DNA from: Thermoplasmatales archaeon JdFR-43
GTDB lineage: Archaea; Thermoplasmatota; E2; UBA202; JdFR-43
DNA length: 28,129 nt
Direction of reading: 5' to 3'
Assembly: GCA_002011355.1 (NCBI GenBank)
Contig: MTNE01000023.1
Location: 1-28,129 of the forward strand
Part shown: piece by piece, positions 1-9,963 of the stretch
Layout: each line of letters starts with the position of its first letter
Numbering within the stretch: the first letter of the stretch is position 1
Translations under genes and position numbers: made by a program
The notes under the pieces: model-generated
Seen by the model: the letters and a program-made list of their open reading frames with translations, nothing else
Databases searched by the model: none
Told to the model about the DNA's origin: nothing

Positions 1-3000
1 TCTCCTGCTGTTGCTTCGGTGATGTTGATTACTGATGGATTGAAGTGGATTTCTATCTGGAATCCTCCCACGCCTGTTGAGTTGAGGAGGATTGGTATTG
101 TGGTTTGAGAGTTGAGATCGATGGTTGTGTCAGGGATCTGGACGGAGTTAGTCTGGGTTGGGGGTGACGTGACTTCAACTGTTTTTGAAGTGGAGTTCAC
201 TTGCCCTTCATCGTCAGTAACTGTTAAAGTTACTGTGTAGGTTCCTGCTGAAGAGTAAGAATGGGTTACCATCTTGCCAGAAGCTGTTGAACCATCTCCG
301 AAGTTCCATTCATAGGAGACTATGCTACCACCATCTGGATCGTAGCTTGAGGATGCGTTGAATGTTATTGTTTGTCCGGCAATTGGGTATGATGGGGTGA
401 TAGCGAATGAGGCTATTGGTGGTTGATTGGGGGTTGGGGTTGGAGTAGGAGTAGGTGTGGGGGTTGGTGTGGGGGTTGGAGTAGGAGTAGGTGTGGGGGT
501 TGGTGTGGGGGTTGGAGTAGGAGTAGGTGTGGGGGTTGGTGTGGGGGTTGGTGTTGGAGTGGGTATACTGACCGTTATATGTCTGATATCAGTCCTATTC
601 CAGTTTCCAACCGAATCTACTGCATAGACGTAATACTCGTAGATACCACCTTCTAAATTGGTAAAATTACCTTCTATACGGGAATTATAATATGCGTTGA
701 TTTCCTCTGGGGAAAGAGCTCTTTTCCATATTCTGAGCTCATCTATAATTCCCTTAAATGGAAGGCCCCATTCAGTGTTTGAATACTGCCACCTGCCTAT
801 ATACAGATCGTAAGGAGAAGAATGGACCCTAGGTGGTGCAAGCATTGTGTTAGGGTCTTGTACTCCGTTTATGTATATCTTCATAGTTTCTCCGTCTGAA
901 ACCGCAACTATGTAATTCCAGCTGTTATTTAGAACGCTCATACTTGAAGTCAGCCATACAGTGCCAGCTCCTGTTCCATCAGAACTTAAAGCGAAACTGA
1001 TTCTCCCGTCTGGTTGAACGTCAAGCTCGAAAACCCTTCCATTAATTGGAATTGAGTAATTATACAGGTATTTGTTAACTATTGAGCCTCTCTCCCCAAG
1101 AATTGGCTTGATCCAAGTTTCTATCGTTATCTCCTTAAAGTCGTCTAAAAACTCTGAGTCTGCTACTCTCACAAAATCGTCAACTCCATCGAACTGCAAA
1201 GCTGAACCAAACTTGCCCTGAGTTAGAGTAGGCATGGATTCTGGGCTACCATCACCCATCAACCCATGATTATGACCAGTGAAGTCTAATGTATAGTTTG
1301 AGCCGTTGATCGCATTGAAACTCCAGTAAGCAACCAAGCTGTTGTTCCAATCTATAAATCCGAACACTGGACTTTCGTCTTCAACAGTAACGTTGACGTA
1401 AACCCAGTTATTTTTGGTGTAGTTTGTTAATGGTGATACAAAGTATAACATTGGTGGACTCGTATCCGGTATTGAAGTCGTTGTAAACTCCCATCTGTAT
1501 GGAGATTGCAAATTATTTCCGGATATGTCTTTAGCCTCGGTGCCTATCGTAACAACATACACCGTACTATAGTTTAATTTGACAGGTGTAAAAATCATTG
1601 TATTTCCACTCCAGCTGAACGATCCGTTAACTGGCGGAGATATGGAAAAGGCGTTCTGTACGGAGCTCTGGTTCATAGCTTTGTTAAAAGTAACATTTAT
1701 ATTCACAGTTAATGGAACACTAGACCCTATTGGTGAGTGAGCGATTACTGACGGAATTTTTACAAGCTGGAAATTAAGAATAGTTGTTTGATTTGCTTCA
1801 ACAGTCACATTTTGAGAAGTGCTGTAGTGGCCATTTTTCGACACAGTCACTGTGTAGCTTCCAGGTGTTATCCTCAGTGTGTAATAACCATTTAAGTCTG
1901 TAGTTGTCCTTTGCGTTCCTGCGGTAACAATTGCTCCCTCAACTGGATTGTCTTCGTCATCTGTGACCATACCACGAATTATACCAGTTGTAGCTCCTTC
2001 TATCCAGCAAACACCGGTATCTATATTGCAAACTATTGTCTTAGATGGAACATTTGGATCTTCTCTATACCAGCTCTCGTCTGGATCTATACCACTCATC
2101 GATGCTATTTTCCCATCTTTGAAAACAGTGATGGTGTAAGTAAAGTTTTTCTGCTTCACTTCTCCCGTCGCTGTATCAAGATATTTCTTGTAATCAGTAA
2201 TTATAACTGTATTTGATTTATCAGATGGTAGTGGTGTATGTCCATCTTCTCCAGTTATGGTAGAATCGAAAGGTTGTCCTATTTCCATGCGGTAATGTTG
2301 GTAATAACAACTCCAGCTCCCAGTAGAGAATGGATGTGTTATTTCCATGTTCTCCACGGGATAATGATTTGTCTTTCTGTCATCTATATCCCAATTCTGC
2401 TCAACGGCTACATCTACAGTGGCGCCTTGAACTGGATTACCATCTTTATCAACCACTTTCACATCTAAATAGTATTTCACAAAAACTGCTTTTGGTACAG
2501 TTCTTCCTGCACTATCATGCCGTACATTCATATCAATGATAATGTCATTGAATCTTGAATTCACCAAACCAATCTCATTTGCAATATAACTCGGTGCGAA
2601 TCCTTCCCAAGCATATACTGCTCCCCAAACATTAGAAGAACCAGTGACATAACACGAATGGGATTGGCCATAAGCTTCCGAAAGCGGATTATCTATTTTT
2701 ATATTCCCGTTTTTCAGGTCAAGGTTATATATGTTCAGTTTGTCTCGATGTGCATTAAAATAAAATGTTATATTTAGTGGATCTGTTGCTTCTGTAATAG
2801 TAATATTATCTAATATTAAATTTTTGATATTGAGATCATCTGTCGTAATAAAGATTGATTTGTTACCTTTCAGATGACTTCTGATAATTTGAGTGGGTAT
2901 AAACGAAGATTCGCCAGTATCTCCTATATCCACCTCATGCAAGTTTGTGAACTGAGTATTGGTTATATTTACTTCATAGGGCGAGTTTACAAAGAAGTGA

Positions 3001-4508
3001 GCAGAATTGTTTATTATCGAATTCTCTATCAGTAATCTTCCGTAGTATCCCCACTCAATGCCCACTGGCCGATACCTTACATTATATGGTTTTAGAGTCC
3101 CATCATATTTTAAAGTCATGGGATACCCCAAATAGGTTGTGCCACTTGGAAAGTTCCATACAAAGTAATATTGATTGTTTGTTGTAATTGTGCTGTTTTT
3201 AATTATAAGAGTAGAACCGAATCCTGGGGCAAATTCAAGACTTCCATCTGAAGTACCATTGAATTTTAATGTTTCGTTTTCAATAACAAGTTCTGCTCCA
3301 GTATCTATATACAGATTTGTATAAGTAATTGCCGTCCTGGTTGCTGGATCGTATGTAAACAATGTGGAATCATTTATCGCAGTATTGATATCGCTTAAAG
3401 TCACGTTTTTTCCTCTCACTATAATTCCTTCTTTATATTGAGGGTAGAGAAAAGCCCCACTTGCCTGCTCAAGATATATATATTTGCCATATTCGATTCC
3501 CTTTCCTTCAGGAAATAGATATTTATCTTTGTATACTTCAAGAGAATCAAACCAGATTTCACTGCTTTGTAATTCAAGCCTTATTAGGTTGTAACTTATG
3601 TAGAGGTCTGGGTCATAGACGTAAGTATCAAGTATATAATCTGTCTCATTCGCTAGCTTATGAAATACGTAAAGCCAACCATCATCGGTGTGAATTATTC
3701 TAGTTTCAAACCATTCCTTTTCTATGGGGCCAGACGGTCCAGTGGCATCATATTCTATGCTGAAATCATCCATCTGACTGTTCCTAACATTATCTCTTAT
3801 AACAATATGATGATGAGTGCCACCAGTAGGCTGCTTTCCTTCTTCTGACCACCTGAAAAATCTACTGTAATCATAAAATAAAGGATAGAAATACAAGTAA
3901 CCTCCATCTGCAACCCTGTTCTTGAATATCCAAGTACCATTTATGATGCTCGAAGGGATATATGCAGTTTGAGCACCTCTGGCGAATGCATCCGAAGCCG
4001 GAATATCTGCACTCCAGTTCAATAGTGCTCTACCCCATGGGTCTGTCTCAGTCCTGCTTGTGCTTTTTTTGTCTGTGAAATAATCAAAAATGTCGGGTGC
4101 TTCGGATATGTTTAAGGTGGAGATGACCCATTCGTGGTGGGCTTCACCATTGTCATTGTACGCTGTGACATGGATTTCCCAGATACACATGGAAGGATCA
4201 GAAGAGCAATCAAAGGAAGGAACGGTGAAAGTGAATTCATTAGAGTTTACACCTTGATCTACCTTGTTAACCTCCCATCTATAATTAACTTTTTCATTAA
4301 CTGTAACAGAAAAAGTGATCACATCTCCTTGTTGAACCAAATACATCACATCTTGATCACTGTCTTTGTTTGTGGGATCTCCACCAGTAGAAGACCAACT
4401 AATTATAGAGGGGTTAGCATCAACAACATTTACACTAGTAAATAGCATAAAAAAGATTATAACGCTGGCCATTGAAATCCGGATGTACGATATATTTGAT
4501 TCTGTCAT
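1..4508 (-). CDS. Giant secreted multidomain surface protein (C-terminus outside window)
   Basis: This frame stays open from ATG 4508 to the left edge (1502 codons). Residues 1-31 form a signal peptide (hydrophobic [10 protein letters not shown], likely cleavage after VVDA). Residues about 32-640 carry beta-rich, N-glycosylation-sequon-rich sequence that looks like a right-handed beta-helix (repeated [15 protein letters not shown] turns). About 840-910 is a carboxypeptidase-regulatory-like domain ([20 protein letters not shown]). About 913-1013 is a Big_5/SbsA Ig-like domain ([12 protein letters not shown], ending WEFTT). About 1055-1273 is a LamG/concanavalin domain ([29 protein letters not shown]). 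Residues 1316-1360 are a Pro-Thr linker, then a PKD domain (YEWNFGDGS), then the start of a cohesin-like domain ([15 protein letters not shown]). Cell-surface location is inferred from the signal peptide and domains; binding of glycans or cell-surface partners is likely. Earlier ATGs at 4526 and 4523 are possible, but the TATA spacing favours 4508. Its C-terminal anchor or sorting signal is not visible. Confidence 0.9.
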   Translation of the reverse strand, partial: MTESNISYIRISMASVIIFFMLFTSVNVVDANPSIISWSSTGGDPTNKDSDQDVMYLVQQGDVITFSVTVNEKVNYRWEVNKVDQGVNSNEFTFTVPSFDCSSDPSMCIWEIHVTAYNDNGEAHHEWVISTLNISEAPDIFDYFTDKKSTSRTETDPWGRALLNWSADIPASDAFARGAQTAYIPSSIINGTWIFKNRVADGGYLYFYPLFYDYSRFFRWSEEGKQPTGGTHHHIVIRDNVRNSQMDDFSIEYDATGPSGPIEKEWFETRIIHTDDGWLYVFHKLANETDYILDTYVYDPDLYISYNLIRLELQSSEIWFDSLEVYKDKYLFPEGKGIEYGKYIYLEQASGAFLYPQYKEGIIVRGKNVTLSDINTAINDSTLFTYDPATRTAITYTNLYIDTGAELVIENETLKFNGTSDGSLEFAPGFGSTLIIKNSTITTNNQYYFVWNFPSGTTYLGYPMTLKYDGTLKPYNVRYRPVGIEWGYYGRLLIENSIINNSAHFFVNSPYEVNITNTQFTNLHEVDIGDTGESSFIPTQIIRSHLKGNKSIFITTDDLNIKNLILDNITITEATDPLNITFYFNAHRDKLNIYNLDLKNGNIKIDNPLSEAYGQSHSCYVTGSSNVWGAVYAWEGFAPSYIANEIGLVNSRFNDIIIDMNVRHDSAGRTVPKAVFVKYYLDVKVVDKDGNPVQGATVDVAVEQNWDIDDRKTNHYPVENMEITHPFSTGSWSCYYQHYRMEIGQPFDSTITGEDGHTPLPSDKSNTVIITDYKKYLDTATGEVKQKNFTYTITVFKDGKIASMSGIDPDESWYREDPNVPSKTIVCNIDTGVCWIEGATTGIIRGMVTDDEDNPVEGAIVTAGTQRTTTDLNGYYTLRITPGSYTVTVSKNGHYSTSQNVTVEANQTTILNFQLVKIPSVIAHSPIGSSVPLTVNINVTFNKAMNQSSVQNAFSISPPVNGSFSWSGNTMIFTPVKLNYSTVYVVTIGTEAKDISGNNLQSPYRWEFTTTSIPDTSPPMLYFVSPLTNYTKNNWVYVNVTVEDESPVFGFIDWNNSLVAYWSFNAINGSNYTLDFTGHNHGLMGDGSPESMPTLTQGKFGSALQFDGVDDFVRVADSEFLDDFKEITIETWIKPILGERGSIVNKYLYNYSIPINGRVFELDVQPDGRISFALSSDGTGAGTVWLTSSMSVLNNSWNYIVAVSDGETMKIYINGVQDPNTMLAPPRVHSSPYDLYIGRWQYSNTEWGLPFKGIIDELRIWKRALSPEEINAYYNSRIEGNFTNLEGGIYEYYVYAVDSVGNWNRTDIRHITVSIPTPTPTPTPTPTPTPTPTPTPTPTPTPTPTPTPTPTPTPTPTPTPNQPPIASFAITPSYPIAGQTITFNASSSYDPDGGSIVSYEWNFGDGSTASGKMVTHSYSSAGTYTVTLTVTDDEGQVNSTSKTVEVTSPPTQTNSVQIPDTTIDLNSQTTIPILLNSTGVGGFQIEIHFNPSVINITEATAG
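429..563 (-). repeat. Pro-Thr dipeptide linker with three exact 36-bp repeats
   Basis: A stretch of alternating Pro and Thr codons (45 residues) joins the LamG region to the PKD domain of the giant surface protein. Within it, 440-475, 476-511 and 512-547 are identical 36-bp copies, so the linker grew by duplication of a 12-residue block as well as of the 6-bp unit. Such linkers are typically extended and O-glycosylated in secreted archaeal proteins; glycosylation here is inferred. Slippage in this tract could change linker length without changing frame. Confidence 0.9.
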
Positions 4509-4527
4509 GATTGTAACAATCATCATA

Positions 4528-4539
4528 AGATACTTAAAC
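4528..4539 (-). promoter_or_regulatory. TATA-box-like promoter of the giant surface protein
   Basis: The minus strand reads GTTTAAGTATCT, centred about 26 bases before ATG 4508. That spacing would place transcription start at the ATG itself, giving a leaderless mRNA. No Shine-Dalgarno site precedes any of the candidate starts. Inferred from archaeal promoter geometry. Confidence 0.45.
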
Positions 4540-4560
4540 TTTTTCTGATAATTAGTGACA

Positions 4561-5057
4561 ACCGTTTATTTATGTCTAATCGAAAAGCTAGATTTGCCAT
4601 CTTAGGACTATATGAACAATCATTCCTTTGTATCAATGTCAATATGACTCCAGACGAAGATTTGTTTCCACTCCAGTTTGATTTTGGTTTTTTGAACGTA
4701 GTTCAGGACCCCAAACTTCGTTTGAGGGTATCTATTGCAATAGGCTTTCTTTTCCTCTTTGGATGATCTTTAATAATTTTTTAGTCTGTGATAGTGAATT
4801 CTCACTGATTCGTGGCTTATTTTTTCGAAACACACATGCGAAGTACAGTGTGTCATCGCTAAGCGATGTGCAAGAGACAGAAATATGCTTGTATTTCTCA
4901 AAGTTGGACCGAAAAAGTACAGTAGAGCTGGTATTATTTTTAACTTTACATCTTTTTTGTTCTCGAAACTTTTGTAGCCCCAATTTCCTCTATTAGATGG
5001 TTGAGTGCAGGCTGCATAGATTATATCTTGATTATTTATTTTTGTTATTTTGACCAC
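4561..5057 (-). pseudogene. Decayed DDE transposase (insertion-sequence remnant)
   Basis: Conserved transposase pieces appear in order on the minus strand but in different frames with stops between them. YFFGPTLRNTSIFLSLA and ISHESVRIHYHRLKN lie in the frame spanning 4770-5057. KDHPKRKRKPIAID follows near 4730-4770, and TKIKLEWKQIFVWSHIDID lies in a third frame near 4625-4690. Together they match the pattern of archaeal DDE transposases (helix-turn-helix SHESVR, the first catalytic Asp in IAID, then the TKI-K-QIFVW-IDIDTKE strand), as recalled from the family. The C-terminal half with the other catalytic residues is absent; the match fades near 4561, just upstream of the surface-protein promoter. 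The gene cannot make a working enzyme. A perfect 7-bp inverted repeat sits inside it at 4854-4868. I found no clear terminal inverted repeats. Confidence 0.75.
4854..4868. repeat. Perfect short inverted repeat inside the transposase remnant
   Basis: CATCGCT-A-AGCGATG is a 7-bp perfect palindrome with a one-base centre. It falls where the remnant's protein has extra residues before the SHESVR helix compared with what I expect of the family, so it may be part of a small secondary insertion or duplication. Confidence 0.5.
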
Positions 5058-5124
5058 ATGTGAAACTTTTAACCGGAACCAGACAAAAAGCCATAGTTAG
5101 CGGTTGTCTTGCACTTCAAGCGCG

Positions 5125-5152
5125 GTATCTTGACTCCCTCAAGATGGGATAC
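5125..5152. repeat. Hairpin-forming sequence between transposase remnant and flippase
   Basis: ATCTTGA (5127-5133) and TCAAGAT (5139-5145) form a 7-bp stem with a CTCCC loop. GTATC (5125-5129) and GATAC (5148-5152) offer an alternative pairing. The stretch 5090-5155 is visibly richer in G and C than its surroundings. It could be the end of the old insertion sequence or a transcript structure; I cannot tell which. Confidence 0.4.
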
Positions 5153-5180
5153 TCTCTAAAGCACTTTATAGTATAGCAAA

Positions 5181-5190
5181 AAATTTAAGA
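5181..5190 (+). promoter_or_regulatory. TATA-box-like element upstream of the flippase
   Basis: AAATTTAAGA is centred about 24 bases before ATG 5209, the spacing expected for a leaderless start there. A second AT-rich candidate, CTTTATAGTAT, lies at 5164-5174. The spacing supports ATG 5209 as the ancestral start of the flippase even though it is now out of frame. Confidence 0.4.
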
Positions 5191-5291
5191 CAATCCATAT
5201 GATAATTAATGGGTGATTTTGTCTGGAGACAGTACAAAAGATTGCAAAAAATACAGGAATTGTTTTCGCTGGTGATATTATTTTTAGGTTA

Positions 5292-6656
5292 ATGTCTTTA
5301 ATTGTTATCATATATCTTGCGAGATACTTTGGTACAGTTGATTTTGGCAAATACAGCTTTGTTTTGGCATACTTAGCATTTTTTAATGTTATAACTGATC
5401 TTGGCCTTCAAAAGATACTTGTACGGGAGATAGCTCGCAATCCACAAGCAGCCCCAAAATTGATAGGTAACGCGTATGTTATGAGGTCGATATTTACAAC
5501 TCTCGCATTTATTATGTCAGTTGTAATAATAAAATTTATGTCATACCCAGCAGATACAACTACTTATGTATACATAGGAGCCTTTACGCTGTTATTCATC
5601 TCATTCAGCGATTTTTATGCCACTGTATTCGAGGCGAACCTCAGAATGGAGTACAAGGTAACTGCATGGTTATCTTACAAGATCATATTTGCGGTGTTGG
5701 TTTTCTGGATCATATTTTCGCATGGTACACTGTTTCATATACTGCTTGCAACAGTAGTTTCAGAAATAATCAAAACCTCTCTCAGCTATTTATTTTCCAG
5801 AAAATTTGTACGTGCAAAATTTGAATTTGATTTTGGACTTTATAAGTTTTTAGTCAAAGAGTCTTTGCCTCTTGCACTTACAAGTATCATTTGGATAATT
5901 CATTCCAGGACTGATATGGTAATGCTCTCAATAATGAGGGGAGATGCTCAGGTTGGGATTTACTCTGCAGCTTATAGGTTGTCTGAGCCTCTTATGCTTA
6001 TTCCTTATGCACTTGTGATATCGCTTTTTCCTATAATGTCTGTTTCATTTAAAAGTTCGAAAGAAAAATTGTTAAAAATATATCAACTTAGTGTTAAATA
6101 TATATTGATTATTATGTTACCAATCACAATAGGCACAATTTTGATAGCCGATAAAATTATTCTCTTGATTTATGGGGTTGAATTTGCAGGTTCAATAACT
6201 GCACTTCAGATAATCATATGGGCGCTTGTTTTTACGTCAATAAATATTGTGCTATTCAATCTGCTAGTGTCAATAAACCAACAAAAACTGAGTACTGTTA
6301 CTTTAACCTTGGGTGCCCTCCTCAATGTAGCTCTTAATTTTGTTTTGATACCCATGCTGAGCTACAACGGTGCAGCCATTGCAACGGTGATGACAAAAGC
6401 GATAGTATTTGGAGCTAACTTTTATTTCGTCTCCAAATATTTGCAAATACTTTCTCTTCACAAATTACTTGTAAAACCATTGATTAGTGTTTCGGTGATG
6501 GGTGCATTTGTATATTACTTTGATGATTTTAATATATTTTTACTTATTTTTATCGCAATCTTAATATATTCGGTCTCACTTCTAATTTTGCGAGCTTTTT
6601 CGGAGGAAGACATAGATATAATTAAAAGAGCCCTATATTTTCTTAAGAGTTCTTAA
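5292..6656 (+). CDS. Polysaccharide flippase, Wzx/MATE-like family (5' end probably frameshifted)
   Basis: Hydrophobic 454-residue protein of the polysaccharide-biosynthesis flippase family (MOP superfamily), which moves lipid-linked glycans across the membrane. The N-terminal YLARYFGTVDFGKYSF followed by LTDLGLQKILVREIAR-type sequence is the family's signature, and about 12-14 membrane segments are spread over the whole length. ATG 5292 falls in the middle of the first membrane helix. The same frame upstream (5223-5291) encodes ETVQKIAKNTGIVFAGD, typical family N-terminus, but has no ATG, GTG or TTG. The natural start ATG 5209 is one base out of frame; one extra T in the TTTT run at 5217-5220 would restore it. 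The 3' end overlaps the convergent AlkP gene by 24 bp. It is the only plus-strand gene of the glycan locus. Confidence 0.88.
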   Translation: MSLIVIIYLARYFGTVDFGKYSFVLAYLAFFNVITDLGLQKILVREIARNPQAAPKLIGNAYVMRSIFTTLAFIMSVVIIKFMSYPADTTTYVYIGAFTLLFISFSDFYATVFEANLRMEYKVTAWLSYKIIFAVLVFWIIFSHGTLFHILLATVVSEIIKTSLSYLFSRKFVRAKFEFDFGLYKFLVKESLPLALTSIIWIIHSRTDMVMLSIMRGDAQVGIYSAAYRLSEPLMLIPYALVISLFPIMSVSFKSSKEKLLKIYQLSVKYILIIMLPITIGTILIADKIILLIYGVEFAGSITALQIIIWALVFTSINIVLFNLLVSINQQKLSTVTLTLGALLNVALNFVLIPMLSYNGAAIATVMTKAIVFGANFYFVSKYLQILSLHKLLVKPLISVSVMGAFVYYFDDFNIFLLIFIAILIYSVSLLILRAFSEEDIDIIKRALYFLKSS

Positions 6657-8249
6657 TCCTTTTATTTTAAGTTTAATTTTTGTCTTCTCGCGTTCCTCGA
6701 TATTTTGATATCTTATCCTTCTAGTTGAAAGCTCAGAATCTTCTCTGAATATTTCTTTTAAAACACGACCGTCTAGGTCTTTTGGAATTGGCACATCCAT
6801 AATATAGAGAAGAGTTGGAGCAAGGTCGTATATTTTAGTATTCTCAATCTTTAAACCTCTTTTGATATCAGAACTATATGCGAGAAAGATGCCATATAAT
6901 GCATGTCCATTGCTATTTCGTACAATCTCATTACCGAAAGGCTGAGAAATTCCGAGACCCGACCTAACTTGATATTCCTCAGATAACATAAAAATTATAT
7001 CTGGTGCAACATCTAATTTGTCCCCAAAGTATAACTCCTCCTTTCTCCAGACCTTTTTTACTATATGTTCTCCTGTTTTTGGATCTTTTAAATGCTTTAA
7101 TCTTTCCATTATTTCTTTTCTAACTTTCTCGTATAACTCTGGTTTGACTTTTCCATCTGCAAACCTTTTTTTATCATTTATATAAATACTACCAAAATTA
7201 GAGCGCACAGTAGAAGCTGCGCTATATGCAATAGTTTCTGATAACTTCGGTCTAACGTCTATTTTCAACTCTATTGGAAGCACTCTTTTTAGCTTCATAT
7301 AATAAGGAATCAGCCAAGTAAAATATTTTAGTAAAAACAAAGGAAATTTCAAATTAATTCTTTTGAGCTTTACTTTCTTACTCTCAACACTAAATTTACC
7401 CGAGCTAGTTTCTTTTTGCGGTTTTTGTTCGACTTTTAAAAAATCCTCTTTTTGAAGCCATGAATTGATATAAAATATTTTATTATATGACTTAAATCCG
7501 TGATCTGATATTATAATAAGATATGTACCTTGGGGAGCATTACTCACGAACCAGCTAATGTATTCATCGATTTCCCTATACAACATTACTGGATCAGAAT
7601 ATTCCTCTAACTGCCCCAATATTAGTTTATCAAACATGTCATGCTGCACCCAGTCAACACCACTAAATAGTACGAAGAAGAAGTCCCAGTCTCTTTTAAA
7701 CAACTTCTTAGCACATTCAAATCTGTGTCTTTCTAATTTTCTAATGTCCCTAACATACTCCATTATTTTTCCTTTCTCGTGTAAAGATACATTGGGTATG
7801 ATCCTATAATGTCTGAACTCTGGTATCTCATCTACCAAATTAGGTGGAAAAACACAATTATCACCTTGAGTCATTAAACTTGTTATAACTATACCATTTA
7901 TTCTTGGAGGGTAACTACCAGGTAGATTTATAATTATACATTTTTTATCGTTCTTGCTTAATAGCTCGTAGAATGTAGTTCCATAGATGTTTTTGGAAGT
8001 AATAATTCTAACATTGCTTAGCGAATCTTCGGGCATATCAAAATCATAACATCCATGCTTTCCCGGATTTTTACCCGTCGCAAAAGATATCCATGCTGAG
8101 GTGGTGGTTGGAGGGATTATAGATTCTAAATCGCCATATACACCGCTATTCATTAATTTCTTTAATGTTGGCAACTTTCCTTCCTCAGCCATAGATTTCA
8201 TTAGGTTCCATGTTGCACCGTCTATACCAATAACTAAGACTTTTGTCAT
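6633..8249 (-). CDS. AlkP-superfamily phosphodiesterase/phosphohydrolase (copy 1)
   Basis: 538-residue member of the type I phosphodiesterase/nucleotide pyrophosphatase group of the alkaline phosphatase superfamily. Visible metal and catalytic positions are Asp10 (VIGIDGATW), probable nucleophile Thr49 (PPTTTSAWISFATG), Asp198 and His202 (DWVQH), Asp248-His249 (SDHGF) and His448 (HALYG). No signal peptide or membrane helix is seen, so it is probably cytoplasmic. The family hydrolyses or transfers phosphate esters; here a nucleotide-sugar or glycan phosphate is a reasonable substrate, but none can be read from sequence. It is a full-length paralogue of the gene at 12706-14328. A Shine-Dalgarno site GGGAGA lies directly before ATG 8249. 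A TATA box at 8279-8288 suggests it has its own promoter. It ends inside the convergent flippase. Confidence 0.85.
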   Translation of the reverse strand: MTKVLVIGIDGATWNLMKSMAEEGKLPTLKKLMNSGVYGDLESIIPPTTTSAWISFATGKNPGKHGCYDFDMPEDSLSNVRIITSKNIYGTTFYELLSKNDKKCIIINLPGSYPPRINGIVITSLMTQGDNCVFPPNLVDEIPEFRHYRIIPNVSLHEKGKIMEYVRDIRKLERHRFECAKKLFKRDWDFFFVLFSGVDWVQHDMFDKLILGQLEEYSDPVMLYREIDEYISWFVSNAPQGTYLIIISDHGFKSYNKIFYINSWLQKEDFLKVEQKPQKETSSGKFSVESKKVKLKRINLKFPLFLLKYFTWLIPYYMKLKRVLPIELKIDVRPKLSETIAYSAASTVRSNFGSIYINDKKRFADGKVKPELYEKVRKEIMERLKHLKDPKTGEHIVKKVWRKEELYFGDKLDVAPDIIFMLSEEYQVRSGLGISQPFGNEIVRNSNGHALYGIFLAYSSDIKRGLKIENTKIYDLAPTLLYIMDVPIPKDLDGRVLKEIFREDSELSTRRIRYQNIEEREKTKIKLKIKGLRTLKKI

Positions 8250-8278
8250 TTCTCCCGAATTAATTTAACGTTTCGTAG

Positions 8279-8288
8279 TATATAAAGG
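8279..8288 (-). promoter_or_regulatory. TATA box of AlkP copy 1
   Basis: The minus strand reads CTTTATATAC, centred about 34 bases before ATG 8249. Transcription would start near 8257, just upstream of the GGGAGA ribosome-binding site (8251-8256). The 174-base gap to the upstream gene also fits an independent unit. Confidence 0.5.
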
Positions 8289-8423
8289 TATACAAAAAGT
8301 TCTATCATCTGAAGAAGCTTATATTAAAAGATTTTATTAACTAATTTTTTTATAATTAATATTAACTATTTTTATTACAATTAACTTCCGTATTGCTTTA
8401 ATGACTGGGTATATATTTCCCAA

Positions 8424-9962
8424 TTATAATCCCCAAATGTGAACTTCTCCATTATCATATAAACAAGCTTTTTCATCGTATGCATTGCGAAGGAGGTTTG
8501 AGGGGTATACACCATGATGCCAGATAACATTCCCCCTCGCCCTTGTGTTTTCAACAAAGTATTTAATTGCAAATTTCTGGTATGGTAGCTTTTCCAAATT
8601 GATATAATCCCATGTTATCTCTCCAACTGCTGGACCTGTATATCCAGCGAACCAAAACCCATCAGACGTCAGAGGGTACATCTTGAACTCAGAAATATTG
8701 AGTTCGTTAAATCCATAAATATGATTGATTACCAAGCTACCAACAAGAACGTTAGCTTTTTCAGATATTGCAAAAATTCTGATGTCAAAATAACGAACAT
8801 GTGATATTGCTGACCCATTAAGATTTTCTCTCATCCAAAGAGCTGCTTGGTAAGTTGACTCCTCAAGATATCTCTCGTTTATTGGTTTTTCCTCTGGTTT
8901 TGGTATGAAATGAATATACTGGTAATACGCTGAAAAACTAAGAGAGATCAATAAAAAGATTGTAAAAACTTTTAATATAAGTTTTTTATTTACAGATAAT
9001 CTAATTATGTTAACCAAACCCAGAGCAGCAAGTGGAATCGCAAATATGGGTATAAACCATTTCATATAGGTTTGTATATAAATAAATGTAGTGATATATG
9101 CTACTGAAAGTAATAAAAACCATTCTTCAAACTTCTTGTTATGCTTTAAAATTAAATAAACCAATCCACCTATGACAAAAACGATTGGTATTCCTATATA
9201 CCTACCATAGCTTACATCTATCGGTGCATACCTCGAACTCTCTAAGAACTTGCCTGTGAAAAAGGGTATTGAGAACGCTAGAAGAAAACATCCGATACTA
9301 ATTGCAGGAAAGAGTTTATCGACCTTCACAGATTTTATATATTTAATTTTATAAAATATATTTAAAAACAAAAATGCAAAAATTGTTGGAATGAGGAAGT
9401 AAAATAGATGATGGGTCGAGAAGAGTAGAATTGATAGAATAACAACTAATGGAGCGTATTTCAAAGATTTCCGACACCTTAGCATGGTATACACGAACAG
9501 CGGAGCAAGAACAATAAAAAGACCCCTTGAGGGTATTGTCCATGTTGTATACCCTAATACCCCAGGAGAAGTAGAAAATAAAAAAGCTACTAAAAACTTA
9601 AATATATTGTTATTTATTATTTTCTTAGCCATTATATAGGATGTGAATATGCTAACGACGCTGATAAGAATGCAGTACAAAAATATAACCGATTCCATCT
9701 CCATATTTGCACTTTGTGAGATACCTGAAAGGAAAAATTGTACTGAACTTGTATAAGAGCCAGGATAAAGACCAAATATTGATAATGGGTGAAGAATCCA
9801 TTTTGCATACCCAAATTTATTTAGGGAATTTGTCATTACGTGTATGAAGACCGAGTCCGGATAAATTTCATGAGGCACAACTTGAAATCTTAAGATAACA
9901 TTGAGGATTATTAGGAGAATAAATATTTTAACCATCGCATTTTTTGAAAATTTTTCTGACAT
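8424..9962 (-). CDS. Polytopic membrane protein, GT-C glycosyltransferase-like
   Basis: 512-residue protein with about 9-11 membrane helices over residues 1-370, then a soluble domain of about 140 residues. A hydrophobic first helix (IFILLIILNVILRF) is followed by a loop containing IYPDSVFIH, in the place where GT-C enzymes carry acidic catalytic motifs. This layout matches lipid-sugar-dependent GT-C transferases such as the GT39/ArnT and oligosaccharyltransferase types. If so, it would move a sugar from a polyprenyl-phosphate carrier on the outer membrane face. No sequence-specific family signature is decisive; an oligosaccharide polymerase is the main alternative. GGGAG lies 9 bases before ATG 9962. 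The gene follows the LmbE gene by 112 bases, a gap holding what may be another LmbE tail. Confidence 0.65.
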   Translation of the reverse strand: MSEKFSKNAMVKIFILLIILNVILRFQVVPHEIYPDSVFIHVMTNSLNKFGYAKWILHPLSIFGLYPGSYTSSVQFFLSGISQSANMEMESVIFLYCILISVVSIFTSYIMAKKIINNNIFKFLVAFLFSTSPGVLGYTTWTIPSRGLFIVLAPLFVYTMLRCRKSLKYAPLVVILSILLFSTHHLFYFLIPTIFAFLFLNIFYKIKYIKSVKVDKLFPAISIGCFLLAFSIPFFTGKFLESSRYAPIDVSYGRYIGIPIVFVIGGLVYLILKHNKKFEEWFLLLSVAYITTFIYIQTYMKWFIPIFAIPLAALGLVNIIRLSVNKKLILKVFTIFLLISLSFSAYYQYIHFIPKPEEKPINERYLEESTYQAALWMRENLNGSAISHVRYFDIRIFAISEKANVLVGSLVINHIYGFNELNISEFKMYPLTSDGFWFAGYTGPAVGEITWDYINLEKLPYQKFAIKYFVENTRARGNVIWHHGVYPSNLLRNAYDEKACLYDNGEVHIWGL

Positions 9963-9963
9963 A

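Noticed and set aside
440..547. Three identical 36-bp units resembling a small CRISPR array
   Set aside because: The units are directly adjacent with no spacers and encode Pro-Thr in frame, so this is a coding repeat.
427..627. Plus-strand ORF of repeated Val-Gly residues
   Set aside because: It is the antisense shadow of the Pro-Thr linker in the giant surface gene, created by the 6-bp repeat.
4572..4996. Two plus-strand ORFs in the gap upstream of the flippase
   Set aside because: The minus strand here carries ordered transposase motifs; the plus-strand translations show no family signs.
5090..5155. GC-richer hairpin stretch as a tRNA or other stable RNA
   Set aside because: It has no tRNA cloverleaf, C/D box or H/ACA pattern that I can recognise, so it is listed only as an inverted repeat.
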